Positions 46,134 through 54,818 of a DNA stretch of 64,000 nt are shown in pieces. The translations under genes and the position numbers were made by a program. The notes under the pieces are model-generated. The model was not told where the DNA came from and did no database searches. It was given only the letters and a program-made list of their open reading frames with translations. The DNA is from DASSKP01 sp035695045 (GTDB lineage: Bacteria > Actinomycetota > Actinomycetes > JAFAQI01). The stretch spans positions 62,001-126,000 of the forward strand of contig DASSEX010000078.1 of NCBI GenBank assembly GCA_035695045.1. Reading direction: 5' to 3'. Numbering within the stretch: position 1 is the stretch's first letter; the number at the start of each line of letters is the position of its first letter.

Positions 46134-48614
46134 GTGGCGCGGGCGACGGTGGCGCTGCTCTTCAGCGACATCGAAGGGTCGACGCGTCTGCTCCAGCAGC
46201 TGGGCCCTGCGTACGCCGACCTGCTCTTCGAGCACCGCCGCGTCCTACGGCAGGCGTTCGCCGATCACGACGGTGAAGAGCGCGGGACAGAAGGCGACTC
46301 CTTCTTCGTCACCTTCCCGACGGCGGCAGCCGCGACCGCCGCGGCTCTCGCGGGGCAGCGGGGGCTGGCCGACGTCCGCGGGTCCGACGGTGCCGGCGTC
46401 AAGGTGCGGATGGGACTGCACGTCGGGGCGGTCGACGTCATCGCCGACACGGTGGTCGGCCTCGCCGTGCACGAGGCTGCCCGCATCTCGAGCGCTGCTC
46501 ATGGCGGCCAGGTGCTCGCGTCCGAGGCCGTCGTACGGATGGCCGAGCCGATGCCGGCCGGAGCCGACTGGGTCGACCTGGGCCGACATCGGCTGAAGGA
46601 CGTCGGCGAGCCGATGTCGCTGCGTCAGCTGAGCCATCCCGACCTTCCTCGCGACTTCCCGCCGCCGCGCTCGAGCGGCGGGGGGCGCGACAACCTGCCG
46701 GCGCAGCCGACGGCGTTCGTCGGCCGGCTGCCGGAGATCGGCGCCGTCGAGTCGCTGCTGGGCTCGTCCCGCCTCGTGACGATCACCGGCGCCGGCGGCG
46801 TGGGCAAGTCGCGGATCGCGTTGCGCGTCGCCTCCGGCCAGGTCGACCGATACAGCGACGGCGTGTGGCTGGTCGAGCTGGCGACGACCGGCGAAGCGTC
46901 GACGGTCGAGGCTCAGGTGGCGACGACTCTGTCCCTGGGCCAGGTGTCGAGCGACGAGCTCGTGAAGCAGCTGCGCGACCGCAGGATGCTGATCCTCCTG
47001 GACAACTGCGAACACGTCGTCGACGCAGTGGCGCGGCTGGTCGACGCCGTGCTGCTGCAGTGCCGCGACATCTCGATCCTCGCCACGAGCCGCGAGCCTC
47101 TCGGCATCGACGGCGAAGCGGTGTGGCGGGTGCCGCCGCTGGAGATCGACGACGCGATCGAGCTGCTGGAGGTACGCGCGAAGGCGGTCGCGTCCTCCTT
47201 TGCGATCAGCGACGACAACCGGGCAGCCGTACGTGAGGTGTGCGAGCGGCTCGACGCCATCCCGCTGGCGCTGGAGCTCGCGGCCGCCCGGCTCGGAAGC
47301 CTCACCGTGCAGCAGCTGGCGAGCCGGCTCGACCAACGGTTCCGGCTGCTCTCCGGCGGCGGTCGCCGAACTCTCGAGCGGCATCGCACCCTGCAGGCGA
47401 CCGTGGACTGGAGCTACGACCTGCTCACCGCGGAGGAGCGCACGGTGCTGCGGCGAGTGAGCGTGTTCAACGGCGGCTTCGGTCTGGACGCGGCCGAGAC
47501 CGTCTGCAGCGGCGACGACCGGGTCGATGTGTTCGACGTGGTTGACCGACTGGTCCAGAAGTCCCTGATCATCGCCGAGGAGCGGTCCTGGGGGATGCGC
47601 TACCGGCTGTTGGAGACCGTGCGGCAGTACGGCCTCGACCGGCTTGTCGAGGCCGGCGAAGCGGTCGACGCTCGAGACGCCCATCTCGCCGCGGTTGTGC
47701 AGCTGGCAGCCGAAGCGGAGCCGATCCTGTGGGACGGCGGCGACGAGGCGAAGTGGCTCGAGCAGCTGGACGACGCCGAGGGCAACATCCGCTCGGCGCT
47801 CGACTGGGCGCTGGAACGCGACGACCCCGGCGCTGCCGCGTGGGTTCTCTTCGGTGTCTTCGGCTGGATCACCGGTCGGGGGCGGGCCCGCGAGGGTCTC
47901 GAGATGAGCCGGCGCATCCTCGCGTCCGGCGTCACCGGTGTCGACCTCGCGCTCACGAACTTTCTCGTCATGTGCTTCGAGAGCAACATCGGACCTTTCG
48001 CGCCGGCCACGGTCGAAGCGGTCCGCGAGACCGCACCGTTGCTCGAACAGTCGCGTCGGCCCTGGCTGCACCAAGAGGCGATGGCGTACACGATCGCCTG
48101 GTCCTACCCGTCCGGCGAGGCGGAGGCGGCCGCGGCATGCATCGAGCCGATCCGCGCCGTCATCGACGACGTGCGCAAGTACGGCGTGGGAGTCGTCACG
48201 TGGTGTCTCCAGCCGTTGATCTGGGTCAACCTCGACGCCGGCAATCTTGCCGACGCCCGCGCGGCAGCCGAGGAGGGCCTGTCGAACGCCGTCGCGAGCG
48301 GCCTGAGCCTCCGGGTCAGCCGGATGGCGCTCAACCGCGCCAGGATCTCCATGGCGGAGGAAGACCTGGACGGCGCGTGGAGGTACGCCGAGCAGTCGGC
48401 GGCCGCTGCACGGAGCACCGGCGAGACGTTCGTGGTCAGCGCCGCCACGCAGCTTCTTGCCGATGTCGCGGATCGGCGCGGCGACCACGGATTGGCAAGG
48501 GATCTTCTCGTGAGCATCCTCGACCTGGTCGAGGAGTCGCAACCGCCGGCGGCCGTCGAGAAGCTGCGCGAGCGGATCGCGACGTACTCCTCGAATCCGG
48601 CCGGCGCCGGCTGA
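46134..48614 (+). CDS. Class III nucleotide cyclase fused to a STAND ATPase and TPR region
   Basis: 826 residues. An N-terminal class III cyclase homology domain (1-~165) has the metal-binding Asp in LLFSDIEGSTRLLQQL (~11) and a second in GTEGDSFFVTF (~55); the segment VHEAARISS has His where active enzymes usually have Asn, though the Arg remains. Then an NB-ARC/STAND ATPase: Walker A GAGGVGKSRIA (~220), Walker B LILLDNCEHV, sensor-like LATSREPLG. The rest (~480-820) is helical, TPR-like. There is no LuxR DNA-binding domain at the end, unlike many relatives. GTG start. The regulator might signal through cAMP or by protein contact; catalytic activity is uncertain. Confidence 0.85.
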   Translation: MARATVALLFSDIEGSTRLLQQLGPAYADLLFEHRRVLRQAFADHDGEERGTEGDSFFVTFPTAAAATAAALAGQRGLADVRGSDGAGVKVRMGLHVGAVDVIADTVVGLAVHEAARISSAAHGGQVLASEAVVRMAEPMPAGADWVDLGRHRLKDVGEPMSLRQLSHPDLPRDFPPPRSSGGGRDNLPAQPTAFVGRLPEIGAVESLLGSSRLVTITGAGGVGKSRIALRVASGQVDRYSDGVWLVELATTGEASTVEAQVATTLSLGQVSSDELVKQLRDRRMLILLDNCEHVVDAVARLVDAVLLQCRDISILATSREPLGIDGEAVWRVPPLEIDDAIELLEVRAKAVASSFAISDDNRAAVREVCERLDAIPLALELAAARLGSLTVQQLASRLDQRFRLLSGGGRRTLERHRTLQATVDWSYDLLTAEERTVLRRVSVFNGGFGLDAAETVCSGDDRVDVFDVVDRLVQKSLIIAEERSWGMRYRLLETVRQYGLDRLVEAGEAVDARDAHLAAVVQLAAEAEPILWDGGDEAKWLEQLDDAEGNIRSALDWALERDDPGAAAWVLFGVFGWITGRGRAREGLEMSRRILASGVTGVDLALTNFLVMCFESNIGPFAPATVEAVRETAPLLEQSRRPWLHQEAMAYTIAWSYPSGEAEAAAACIEPIRAVIDDVRKYGVGVVTWCLQPLIWVNLDAGNLADARAAAEEGLSNAVASGLSLRVSRMALNRARISMAEEDLDGAWRYAEQSAAAARSTGETFVVSAATQLLADVADRRGDHGLARDLLVSILDLVEESQPPAAVEKLRERIATYSSNPAGAG

Positions 48615-48646
48615 CCGAGACAGCTGCTCCGCTAGCGGCCGGATGA

Positions 48647-48946
48647 TCAGTCGTCGAGCTGCGGATACGCGGCGGCGAGATTCAGAAGCGGTCGGCCGTG
48701 CTGATTCGAGCGGGAGGCATCCTGGTGTCGGTCGTCGGGCCACCCGAAGCGCGGCCCAACGACGGCTTTGCGGTCGACTTCGTCGTCGAACCCGATCGGC
48801 GGCAACTCACTGAGATCGTCCAGCGAGTTCGGGACGGAAGGCTGCGCACAAACATCGGCAACGTCGCGTCCCTTGACGACGCCATTGCCGGCCTTAACCC
48901 GACCGGGCGACGCAACGGGAAGACGGTCATCCGCGTCCGCCCGTAG
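48647..48946 (+). pseudogene. Remnant of an MDR (zinc-type) alcohol dehydrogenase / quinone reductase
   Basis: About 100 in-frame codons match the C-terminal third of NAD(P)-dependent medium-chain dehydrogenases: GGEIQKRSAVLIRAGGILVS, then VVEPDRRQLTEIVQRVRDGR, and the terminal GRRNGKTVIRVRP. An in-frame stop at 48644 cuts the frame, and nothing upstream encodes the catalytic GroES-like domain or the cofactor motif. Translation from the GTG at 48698 could give 82 residues, but without the active site it should be non-functional. This is a decayed gene. Confidence 0.75.
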
Positions 48947-48950
48947 TGGA

Positions 48951-50327
48951 TCAGCTCGCGCTGACCAGTTCCTCGATTCGGCGCAGCCCGTCCGGAGCAG
49001 CAGCCTGGACGCGACCGAGCGCATGGGCGACGTCGGCTGACCCCGCGTGGTCAGGACCGACCCGCGCCGGGTTGATGGCGACCGAGTCGGCCCAGGCCTT
49101 GATGTCCGGCTCGGCGCTGAACGTCGCGACCGCGCGCGAGCCGAGCAGGTTCATCCGCGCCCAGTCGGCCATCGAGTTGCCATACGGCGACGGCGGGCAG
49201 AGCCGGTTCTTCTCGTCGTCACTGTCGCGGGTGGCTTCGACGTAACCGGCCAGGGCGGCTCCGAAGCACGGAAAGCCGGCTCGGATCGCCTGGAGAGTGA
49301 TGACCTCTGGTCCCCAGATCGGGATGAGCGGCGGGTACTTCAGCCCAGGCGCAGCGCAGTGCACGACCACGGCGTCGTTCGCGATCGTCGCCGTGCCGCC
49401 GTCGAGCGTCATGCGTCCCCGGTCGACGCGCCGGATGTGCCCGAGCCGGACGACGTTCGTCACCGTGCGCAGGATGTCGAGCTCCCACTCGCCGAGCGTC
49501 GGGCCCTTCGCCATCGTCGGCATGACCGTGCGGTCGATGCGCAGCATGACGCCGGCGTCCTCGAGCCGCAGGAAGAAGTCGTCGAGCGACTCCGCGGCGG
49601 CCGCGGCGCGCATGGTGTCGGCGACCATGCCGTGGAAGACGGCCGGGTTCGGCTGCAGCACCGCGCGGTTGACCATCCACGGGTCGCGTGGGCGCACCCA
49701 GCAGATCGCATCCGGGTCGACCCCGCGCGCCTGCAGCCAGACGATCGCGTCGGTCGCGGTCTTCCCGGAGCCGACGACGACGTACTGGCTCGGCGCCTCC
49801 CCGAGGTTGACCAGCTCGCCGACGGGCAGCACCCGCGCCCCGTCGCCGACCTCGAACGGTGGCGGCGTCTCGGCCGGGATGTCCGGTGCGCGGTAGTGCG
49901 CGTCGACGATGCGGCAGCGCTCCGGCACCTCGAAGCGCTGACCGGAGACCCGCGAGACGAAGGTTCTGTTGCCGACGTACTCGCAGCTGGGGAAGTGTTC
50001 GACCTTGCCCGACGACACCATGCCGGCGAGCACCTGGCCGTAGTAGACACAGACCTCCGAGGCGCTGGCCCGTTCGAACAGTCCCTTCTCCGGACCGTCC
50101 TCCTGGATCCGGCCGCCGCCGAGGAGTGTCGACCCGACGCCGTAGAAGGACGACGCCTGATGCAGCCGGACGAACGGGTACGCCGCCAGCCAGTGCCCGC
50201 CGACGCCGTGGCGCCGGTCGACGAGCGCAACTCTCTTGTCGGCGTGGGTGACGAGCGCGTCGGTGAACGCCATGCCCATCGCGCCCGCGCCTACGACCAG
50301 GTAGTCGGCCTCGACCGTCCTCGTCAC
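48951..50327 (-). CDS. Flavin-containing monooxygenase-like FAD/NAD(P) oxidoreductase
   Basis: 458 residues. The FAD-binding motif VVGAGAMGMAFTDAL is at residues ~11-25, GGHWLAAYPFVRLHQASSFYG resembles the FMO/lysine-hydroxylase substrate loop, and a second Rossmann motif YVVVGSGKTATDAIVWL (~182-198) should bind NADPH. It lies 78 bases downstream of the ceramidase-like gene on the same strand. The substrate is unknown. GTG start. Confidence 0.8.
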   Translation of the reverse strand: MTRTVEADYLVVGAGAMGMAFTDALVTHADKRVALVDRRHGVGGHWLAAYPFVRLHQASSFYGVGSTLLGGGRIQEDGPEKGLFERASASEVCVYYGQVLAGMVSSGKVEHFPSCEYVGNRTFVSRVSGQRFEVPERCRIVDAHYRAPDIPAETPPPFEVGDGARVLPVGELVNLGEAPSQYVVVGSGKTATDAIVWLQARGVDPDAICWVRPRDPWMVNRAVLQPNPAVFHGMVADTMRAAAAAESLDDFFLRLEDAGVMLRIDRTVMPTMAKGPTLGEWELDILRTVTNVVRLGHIRRVDRGRMTLDGGTATIANDAVVVHCAAPGLKYPPLIPIWGPEVITLQAIRAGFPCFGAALAGYVEATRDSDDEKNRLCPPSPYGNSMADWARMNLLGSRAVATFSAEPDIKAWADSVAINPARVGPDHAGSADVAHALGRVQAAAPDGLRRIEELVSAS

Positions 50328-50405
50328 CCGGTCACGAAAGCATGGTCGACCCCGGCTCGACGGCGATCGCGGGAACTCGCGTTGCGATAGGCGCCGTTCG
50401 TCCAG

Positions 50406-51995
50406 TTACGGTGCCGTCACGCCGCCGACGGGCACAGCGTCCGCCGCGGGCGTCGCCGCGTCCTGGGCGTCGTAGGGCGCGCACGTCGGCGGCTCGTTGA
50501 CGGTCCAGTCGGCGCCGAGATCCTTGGCCAGCGAGATGTCGCTGCACATCACGTGGTCGCCGATGGTCGGCGAGACGTTGAAGATGATGTTGTCGTTGAC
50601 CGCGGCTTCGGCGGCGATGATCGGGACGTAGCGCGCGGGGGCGATGAGGTAGCCGAGCTGGTCGTTGGCCAGGCCGAGCTGGATCACCATCGACGGGCCG
50701 GTGACGGCGTCCTGGACGCCTTGCCGGATCGACGGGAAGCCCTCGCCGGGCGTTGCGTTGAACAGCAGGCTTCCGACGCGGACGTCGGCGGCGACGGTGC
50801 GGACGGTCTGGCCGACCATCCAGGGGCTCTCGTGGGAGCGCATCAGCTTGGCGCCGACGTGGATGCCGCCGAGGAACAGCGCGTTGACGAACGGGCCGGT
50901 GATGGCTTCGCGGATGTAGCGCTGCGACGCGGCGACCGGGCCGGTGACGAGCTGTGCGTGCGCGAGTGCGTCGGCGACGTGGCTCGAGTAGTTGGCGATG
51001 ATCGCGTCGTACCTGTTGGTCATGTTGTAGCCCGGCTCGTTCGGGCTGGTGAACGAGCAGGTCGGCCGGCATGGCTGCGTGCCGCCGTTTGCGCCTTCCA
51101 TGCCGATGCCGACGCCGCCGTAGTGGGTCGCCATCCAGTCGCCGAGGAACTGCGGCCAGTCGCCGTCGAGCGGCGTGCCCATGTTGGTGGTGGAATGCGC
51201 GGCGTAGACGACGAGCGTGACGACGTTGGTGCCGTCGGGGGTGCGGGCCTGGACGACTCGCATCATGCCGTCCTTGCCCGGAGTGGCGCACACGTCGGGC
51301 CCTGTGTAGGCCGGCTGCTTGTCCTGGTTGAGCGCCTCGGTGCACGACTGGTTGTAGATGAGGTCTGATGCGTCGGACTGGCCGGCGTAGACGTTGGTGG
51401 GCACGCGGGTCTGGTAGGCCTGCTCGATCGCCTGGACGGTGCGGTCGAAGACGAGCTTGAGGTAGTCGTCGGGCACGCCGCCCCACGCGCCGATCGTGTC
51501 CGGGCCGTGGTGGGTGTGGTCGCTGGCTATGACGATGTGGTCGACCGGCAGGCCGGGGATGTCCTTGGCCACCTGCTCGGCCATGTCGTGCAGACCGTAG
51601 GGACCGTCCTCGTACGCCGCGAACATGCCTTGCGTCTCGATGTCGGCGATGGCGACGGCGTTGGTGCCGTCGTCGAAGACGACTGCTCTTGATCGGATCC
51701 GCGGCTGGCCGCTCGGGTTGCTGCCGTCCCAGGTGCCGCCACGGCCGACCAGAGCTTCGGGGAAGAAGGAGCCGTCGCCGAGGCCGAAGCCGCCGAGGTT
51801 GACGCCGTACGACGGCGTGATGTCCTCGGTCGCGGCGCCGACGAGATAGGCCGGGCCCTGCGTAGTGGCGACGGGCGGCGTCGTCGACGGGAGGCTGGCT
51901 GGGCGGCTGTTGGCTCCCGGAGCAGCGACGGCGATTCCGGCCGCGGCGGCGACTGAGATCGCGGTGACAAGGAGCACGACTGGGCGACGCTTCAC
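50406..51995 (-). CDS. Secreted neutral/alkaline ceramidase-like hydrolase
   Basis: 529 residues with a signal peptide (VVLLVTAISVAAAAGIAVAA). The mature protein begins VGAATEDITPSYGVNLGGFG, as in neutral/alkaline non-lysosomal ceramidases, and includes IVIASDHTHHGPDT (~residues 154-167), the His-rich zinc site of that fold. Dedicated ceramidases are longer (~650 residues) with a C-terminal Ig-like domain, which is missing, so this is better called a ceramidase-like metal hydrolase of unknown substrate. It diverges from the CMD-ECF41 operon across 111 bases. Confidence 0.75.
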   Translation of the reverse strand: MKRRPVVLLVTAISVAAAAGIAVAAPGANSRPASLPSTTPPVATTQGPAYLVGAATEDITPSYGVNLGGFGLGDGSFFPEALVGRGGTWDGSNPSGQPRIRSRAVVFDDGTNAVAIADIETQGMFAAYEDGPYGLHDMAEQVAKDIPGLPVDHIVIASDHTHHGPDTIGAWGGVPDDYLKLVFDRTVQAIEQAYQTRVPTNVYAGQSDASDLIYNQSCTEALNQDKQPAYTGPDVCATPGKDGMMRVVQARTPDGTNVVTLVVYAAHSTTNMGTPLDGDWPQFLGDWMATHYGGVGIGMEGANGGTQPCRPTCSFTSPNEPGYNMTNRYDAIIANYSSHVADALAHAQLVTGPVAASQRYIREAITGPFVNALFLGGIHVGAKLMRSHESPWMVGQTVRTVAADVRVGSLLFNATPGEGFPSIRQGVQDAVTGPSMVIQLGLANDQLGYLIAPARYVPIIAAEAAVNDNIIFNVSPTIGDHVMCSDISLAKDLGADWTVNEPPTCAPYDAQDAATPAADAVPVGGVTAP

Positions 51996-52044
51996 AACCG
52001 ATGACTTCGGCGCGGACGCCCACGAGTCCTGCCGTGAGGCGGCC

Positions 52045-52071
52045 TGTCACAAAGCGGGCGGCTGCCCCGTC
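52045..52071 (+). promoter_or_regulatory. ECF41-type promoter of the CMD-sigma operon
   Basis: TGTCACA (52045-52051), 16 bases, CGTC (52068-52071): the -35 and -10 elements reported for ECF41 sigma factors. It lies 35 bases before the start of the carboxymuconolactone-decarboxylase gene and so should drive the operon that encodes the ECF41 factor itself. Confidence 0.8.
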
Positions 52072-52106
52072 TTCCCTGGTGACGGACACGTGATCAGGAG
52101 GCAACG

Positions 52107-52676
52107 ATGGCTCATGTGACGCTGACGGACCGGCCTGACGGGCTGGTGCAGCGGTACGCGTGGAGGTATTCGCGCAAGATGTTCGGCCATGTCGTGGAGC
52201 CGGTACAGGCGGCGGCACACCACAACGGAGTGCTGATGGCGTCGGGCGCGCTCGAGACGGTGGTGGCGAAGAAGTGGACGACGCTCGACCCGCCTCTTGC
52301 GTGGTTGGCGCAGCACGCCACGTCCATCGCGATCGGCTGCTCGTGGTGCGTCGACTATGGCTATTACGAGGGCGTCCGGACGGGGGTGCCGATGGCGAAG
52401 GTGCGCGAGGTGGGCCAATGGCGGGACAGTGATCTCTTCGACGAGCGCGAGCGGCTCGTGCTGGAGTACGCCGAGGCGGTCAACGCCACGCCATCGGCGA
52501 TGACCGACGACCTCGCGGGGCGGCTGCGGCAGGTGTTCTCGGAGCAGGAGATGGTGGAGCTGGCCGGGTGGGTTGCGCTCGAGAACATGCGGTCGCGGTT
52601 CAACGCCGGCCTCGGACTCCGCAGTGAGGGGTTCTCCGACAAGTGCGAGGTGCCGATGGCGGTTGCGACGACATGA
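52107..52676 (+). CDS. Carboxymuconolactone decarboxylase/AhpD-family protein
   Basis: 189-residue all-helical protein of the CMD/AhpD superfamily. The redox CxxC is present in IAIGCSWCVDYGYYEG (~residues 72-87), but the His that follows CxxC by four residues in AhpD is not there. Family helices continue with LFDERERLVLEYAEAVN. CAGGAGG precedes the ATG. It overlaps the ECF41 sigma gene by four bases; ECF41 factors are known to be encoded beside CMD-type proteins, so this is probably the regulon's main target. Confidence 0.88.
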   Translation: MAHVTLTDRPDGLVQRYAWRYSRKMFGHVVEPVQAAAHHNGVLMASGALETVVAKKWTTLDPPLAWLAQHATSIAIGCSWCVDYGYYEGVRTGVPMAKVREVGQWRDSDLFDERERLVLEYAEAVNATPSAMTDDLAGRLRQVFSEQEMVELAGWVALENMRSRFNAGLGLRSEGFSDKCEVPMAVATT

Positions 52677-53536
52677 CCGATGTCGACGCGTTCGTGGAAC
52701 TGCGTCCGCGGCTGTTCGGCATCGCCTACCGGATGCTCGGCAGCGTCTCGGATGCGGAGGACGTCGTACAGGACGCGTTCCTGCGATGGCAGCGGACGGA
52801 CCCGGACTCGGTCGATAACGCGGACGCGTTCCTGACGACAGTGGTCGTCCGGCTGTCGCTCGACGAGCTGCGGTCGTCGCGCAAGCGGCGCGAGGAGTAC
52901 GTCGGGCCGTGGCTGCCGGAGCCGCTGCTTGTCGACGAGCACGACCCGGCGGCCGCGGCCGAGCTGGCCGACTCGCTGTCGATGGCGTTCCTCGTCGTGC
53001 TCGAGGCGCTGGCGCCGGCGGAGCGCGCGGCGTTTCTGCTGCACGAGGTGTTCGGATACGACTACGACGGCATCGCCGCAATGCTCGGCAAGCAGCCGGC
53101 GGCATGCCGGCAGCTGGTCAGCCGCGCGCGGCGGCGGGTGGGCGAGCGGCGGCAGCGATACGACGCGGACCTGCGGCAGGGGCGTGAGCTCGCGCAACAG
53201 TTCCTGACCGCGTGTGCGACCGGTGACGTCGACGGCGTCATGGCGCTGTTGAGTGAGGACGCGACGCTCTGGACCGACGGTGGCGGCGTGGCGAAGGCGG
53301 CGCGGCGGGTCATCGCCGGCTCGCGCAAGGTCGCGCGGTTCCTCGTCGCGATCACGCCGACGCTGCCGCCGACGGCGGAGATCGCGGACGCGGTCGTCAA
53401 CGGGCAGCCGGGCACGCTCATCAGCGACGGAGGCGAGCCGATCGCGACGATCGCCTACGACATCCGTGACGGCGAGATCGTCGGCATCCACGTGGTCAAC
53501 AACCCCGAGAAGCTGACCGCCGTCCGCGTCCGCTGA
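52673..53536 (+). CDS. ECF41-group sigma factor with fused SnoaL-like regulatory domain
   Basis: 287-residue extracytoplasmic-function sigma factor. Region 2 is RPRLFGIAYRMLGSVSDAED plus VVQDAFLRW; region 4 is LAPAERAAFLLHEVFGYDYD plus GIAAMLGKQPAACRQLVSRA. The ECF41 signatures are all present: WLPEP in the linker (~81), DGGG in the C-terminal domain (~200) and NNPEKL at the end. The C-terminal ~120-residue SnoaL-like domain replaces an anti-sigma factor and controls activity. The gene overlaps the CMD gene (ATGA), and the operon has a matching ECF41 promoter, so it is autoregulated. Confidence 0.92.
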   Translation: MTDVDAFVELRPRLFGIAYRMLGSVSDAEDVVQDAFLRWQRTDPDSVDNADAFLTTVVVRLSLDELRSSRKRREEYVGPWLPEPLLVDEHDPAAAAELADSLSMAFLVVLEALAPAERAAFLLHEVFGYDYDGIAAMLGKQPAACRQLVSRARRRVGERRQRYDADLRQGRELAQQFLTACATGDVDGVMALLSEDATLWTDGGGVAKAARRVIAGSRKVARFLVAITPTLPPTAEIADAVVNGQPGTLISDGGEPIATIAYDIRDGEIVGIHVVNNPEKLTAVRVR

Positions 53537-53556
53537 GCTGCATGCCGTGGCTAGCA

Positions 53557-53580
53557 GGCGGGGGCGGGCTCGCCGCCCGC
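53557..53580 (+). terminator. GC-rich hairpin after ECF41 gene
   Basis: A GCGGGGGCG arm pairs with CGCCGCCCGC (53571-53580) with one bulged base and a short loop, 21 bases beyond the sigma-factor stop. A smaller ACCC/GGGT hairpin follows near 53643-53653. Confidence 0.45.
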
Positions 53581-53660
53581 AACCTCGTCGGCGAGCAGAT
53601 CGAGCTCGGCCTCGACCGCCTTGGCTCTCGGGCTACCTGAAACCCTTCGGGTCCCCTAGA

Positions 53661-54599
53661 TCAACCCTCCCACGTAGTCGACCGGCGAGCAGCGTCGAAG
53701 ATCGCGGCGATCTGATCCGGTTGTAGCCGTGTCGGAGCGCGCCTGAAGGCGCCGGGGATGTCCATCCGATCGAGGATCAGTACGTCGTCCGGGCGCTGCT
53801 TGATCGTCACGTTCGGCACGAGTGTTCCCGTGAGGAAGACGAGCGCTGGCCGCACGAAGACTGGAAAGCCGACGGCCTCCGACAACAAGCGCTCAGCCCG
53901 CTCACCTTCGAATCGTGAGTTGCGCAAGTAGGGAACGGGCTGTCCGTCGACCCGAACCTGACGCGGGCTGACCCAGATCTCCTTGCCGGGATGCGTCTTG
54001 GTGTTGAGCGTGTAGACGCCGCCGGGCCCGATGACCACGTGATCGATGTCGCTGCCGCGGTTGCCGACGGGCACGGCGTGCAGCACATGCCAGCCATGCT
54101 TGATCAGCTTCTCGAGTCGCACGCCGACGGTCTCCTCGCCGCCAGCGCCTACCCGCCAGGCTCGCTCGTCGGTCTTCATATCGAAGGTGCGCGCAATGAA
54201 GGTGCCGACGCGACTGCGCACCCTCATGGCGGCGAGCTCCGTCTCGGCCTGCTCTCGCGCGGCCTGCCCTGGTCGATTCAGAGCTAGGTCCCGCCACTCC
54301 GGTGCCGCGACGACCGCGGGTGGCCCCTCGAGCGCCGAGGGTTGCTCAGGTGCCGCCGAGGGTTGCTCAGGTGCCGCCGGAGGGGAGGCGGCTTCCACTG
54401 ACGGCGCAGCGGGCTGAGCCGGAATCAGGTCGGGCCAGGAACTCAGCGCGGCCTCGACCTCCGCGGCCGTGTCCGGCACCTCGACGGTCGTCACACCCGT
54501 CTTGAGATCGCGCCAACCGAGACGTGTGCCGTCGGCCGTGGCGACGTACAGGCGATCATGGCCATACCGTGTCCAGCGCGTGACAACTAAGTCGCTCAT
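53661..54599 (-). CDS. NERD-domain (nuclease-related) protein
   Basis: 312 residues. The C-terminal half is a NERD domain: GAGGEETVGVRLEKL, GNRGSDIDHVVIGPGGVYTL with the conserved Asp, and NTKTHPGKEIWVS with the Lys, a restriction-endonuclease-like core. The N-terminal ~100 residues contain an Ala/Pro/Glu-rich spacer with a duplicated APEQPSA. Base composition is visibly lower in G+C than the neighbours. NERD proteins are found with plasmid, stress and defence genes; the role here is unknown. The upstream partner is the EcsC/TerB-like gene. Confidence 0.85.
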   Translation of the reverse strand: MSDLVVTRWTRYGHDRLYVATADGTRLGWRDLKTGVTTVEVPDTAAEVEAALSSWPDLIPAQPAAPSVEAASPPAAPEQPSAAPEQPSALEGPPAVVAAPEWRDLALNRPGQAAREQAETELAAMRVRSRVGTFIARTFDMKTDERAWRVGAGGEETVGVRLEKLIKHGWHVLHAVPVGNRGSDIDHVVIGPGGVYTLNTKTHPGKEIWVSPRQVRVDGQPVPYLRNSRFEGERAERLLSEAVGFPVFVRPALVFLTGTLVPNVTIKQRPDDVLILDRMDIPGAFRRAPTRLQPDQIAAIFDAARRSTTWEG

Positions 54600-54747
54600 G
54601 CCCTCCCCCGTGGAGCGTCGTCCTGATCATCGTCCTCCGCCATGCGCCGCCTTGAGCACGGTTCGCACAAGGCAAAGGATGGAGCTCGCGAGAGCGTCGG
54701 ACATCAAGCGGTCTTGCCTAGACATCCCGCAAAGGACGCTCGGGCCT

Positions 54748-54760
54748 AGCTCAGTGGTAC
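54748..54760 (+). other. tRNA D-arm-like 13-mer, possible vestige
   Basis: TAGCTCAGTGGTA, preceded by GGGCC, matches the consensus of bacterial tRNA positions 8-20. The D-stem partner (GAGC) and the anticodon and T arms do not follow, so this is not a functional tRNA. It lies in the 219-base gap between the two accessory-looking genes; otherwise I see nothing in that gap. Confidence 0.25.
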
Positions 54761-54818
54761 GCACGCTTGAGGGAGAGACGATCGTTGCGGCCTCGCGCCA
54801 AGGCGCCTCGCACCGGCG

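Noticed and set aside
54742..54815. A functional tRNA gene
   Set aside because: The D-stem does not pair and there is no anticodon stem or GGTTCGA T-loop in the following 70 bases.
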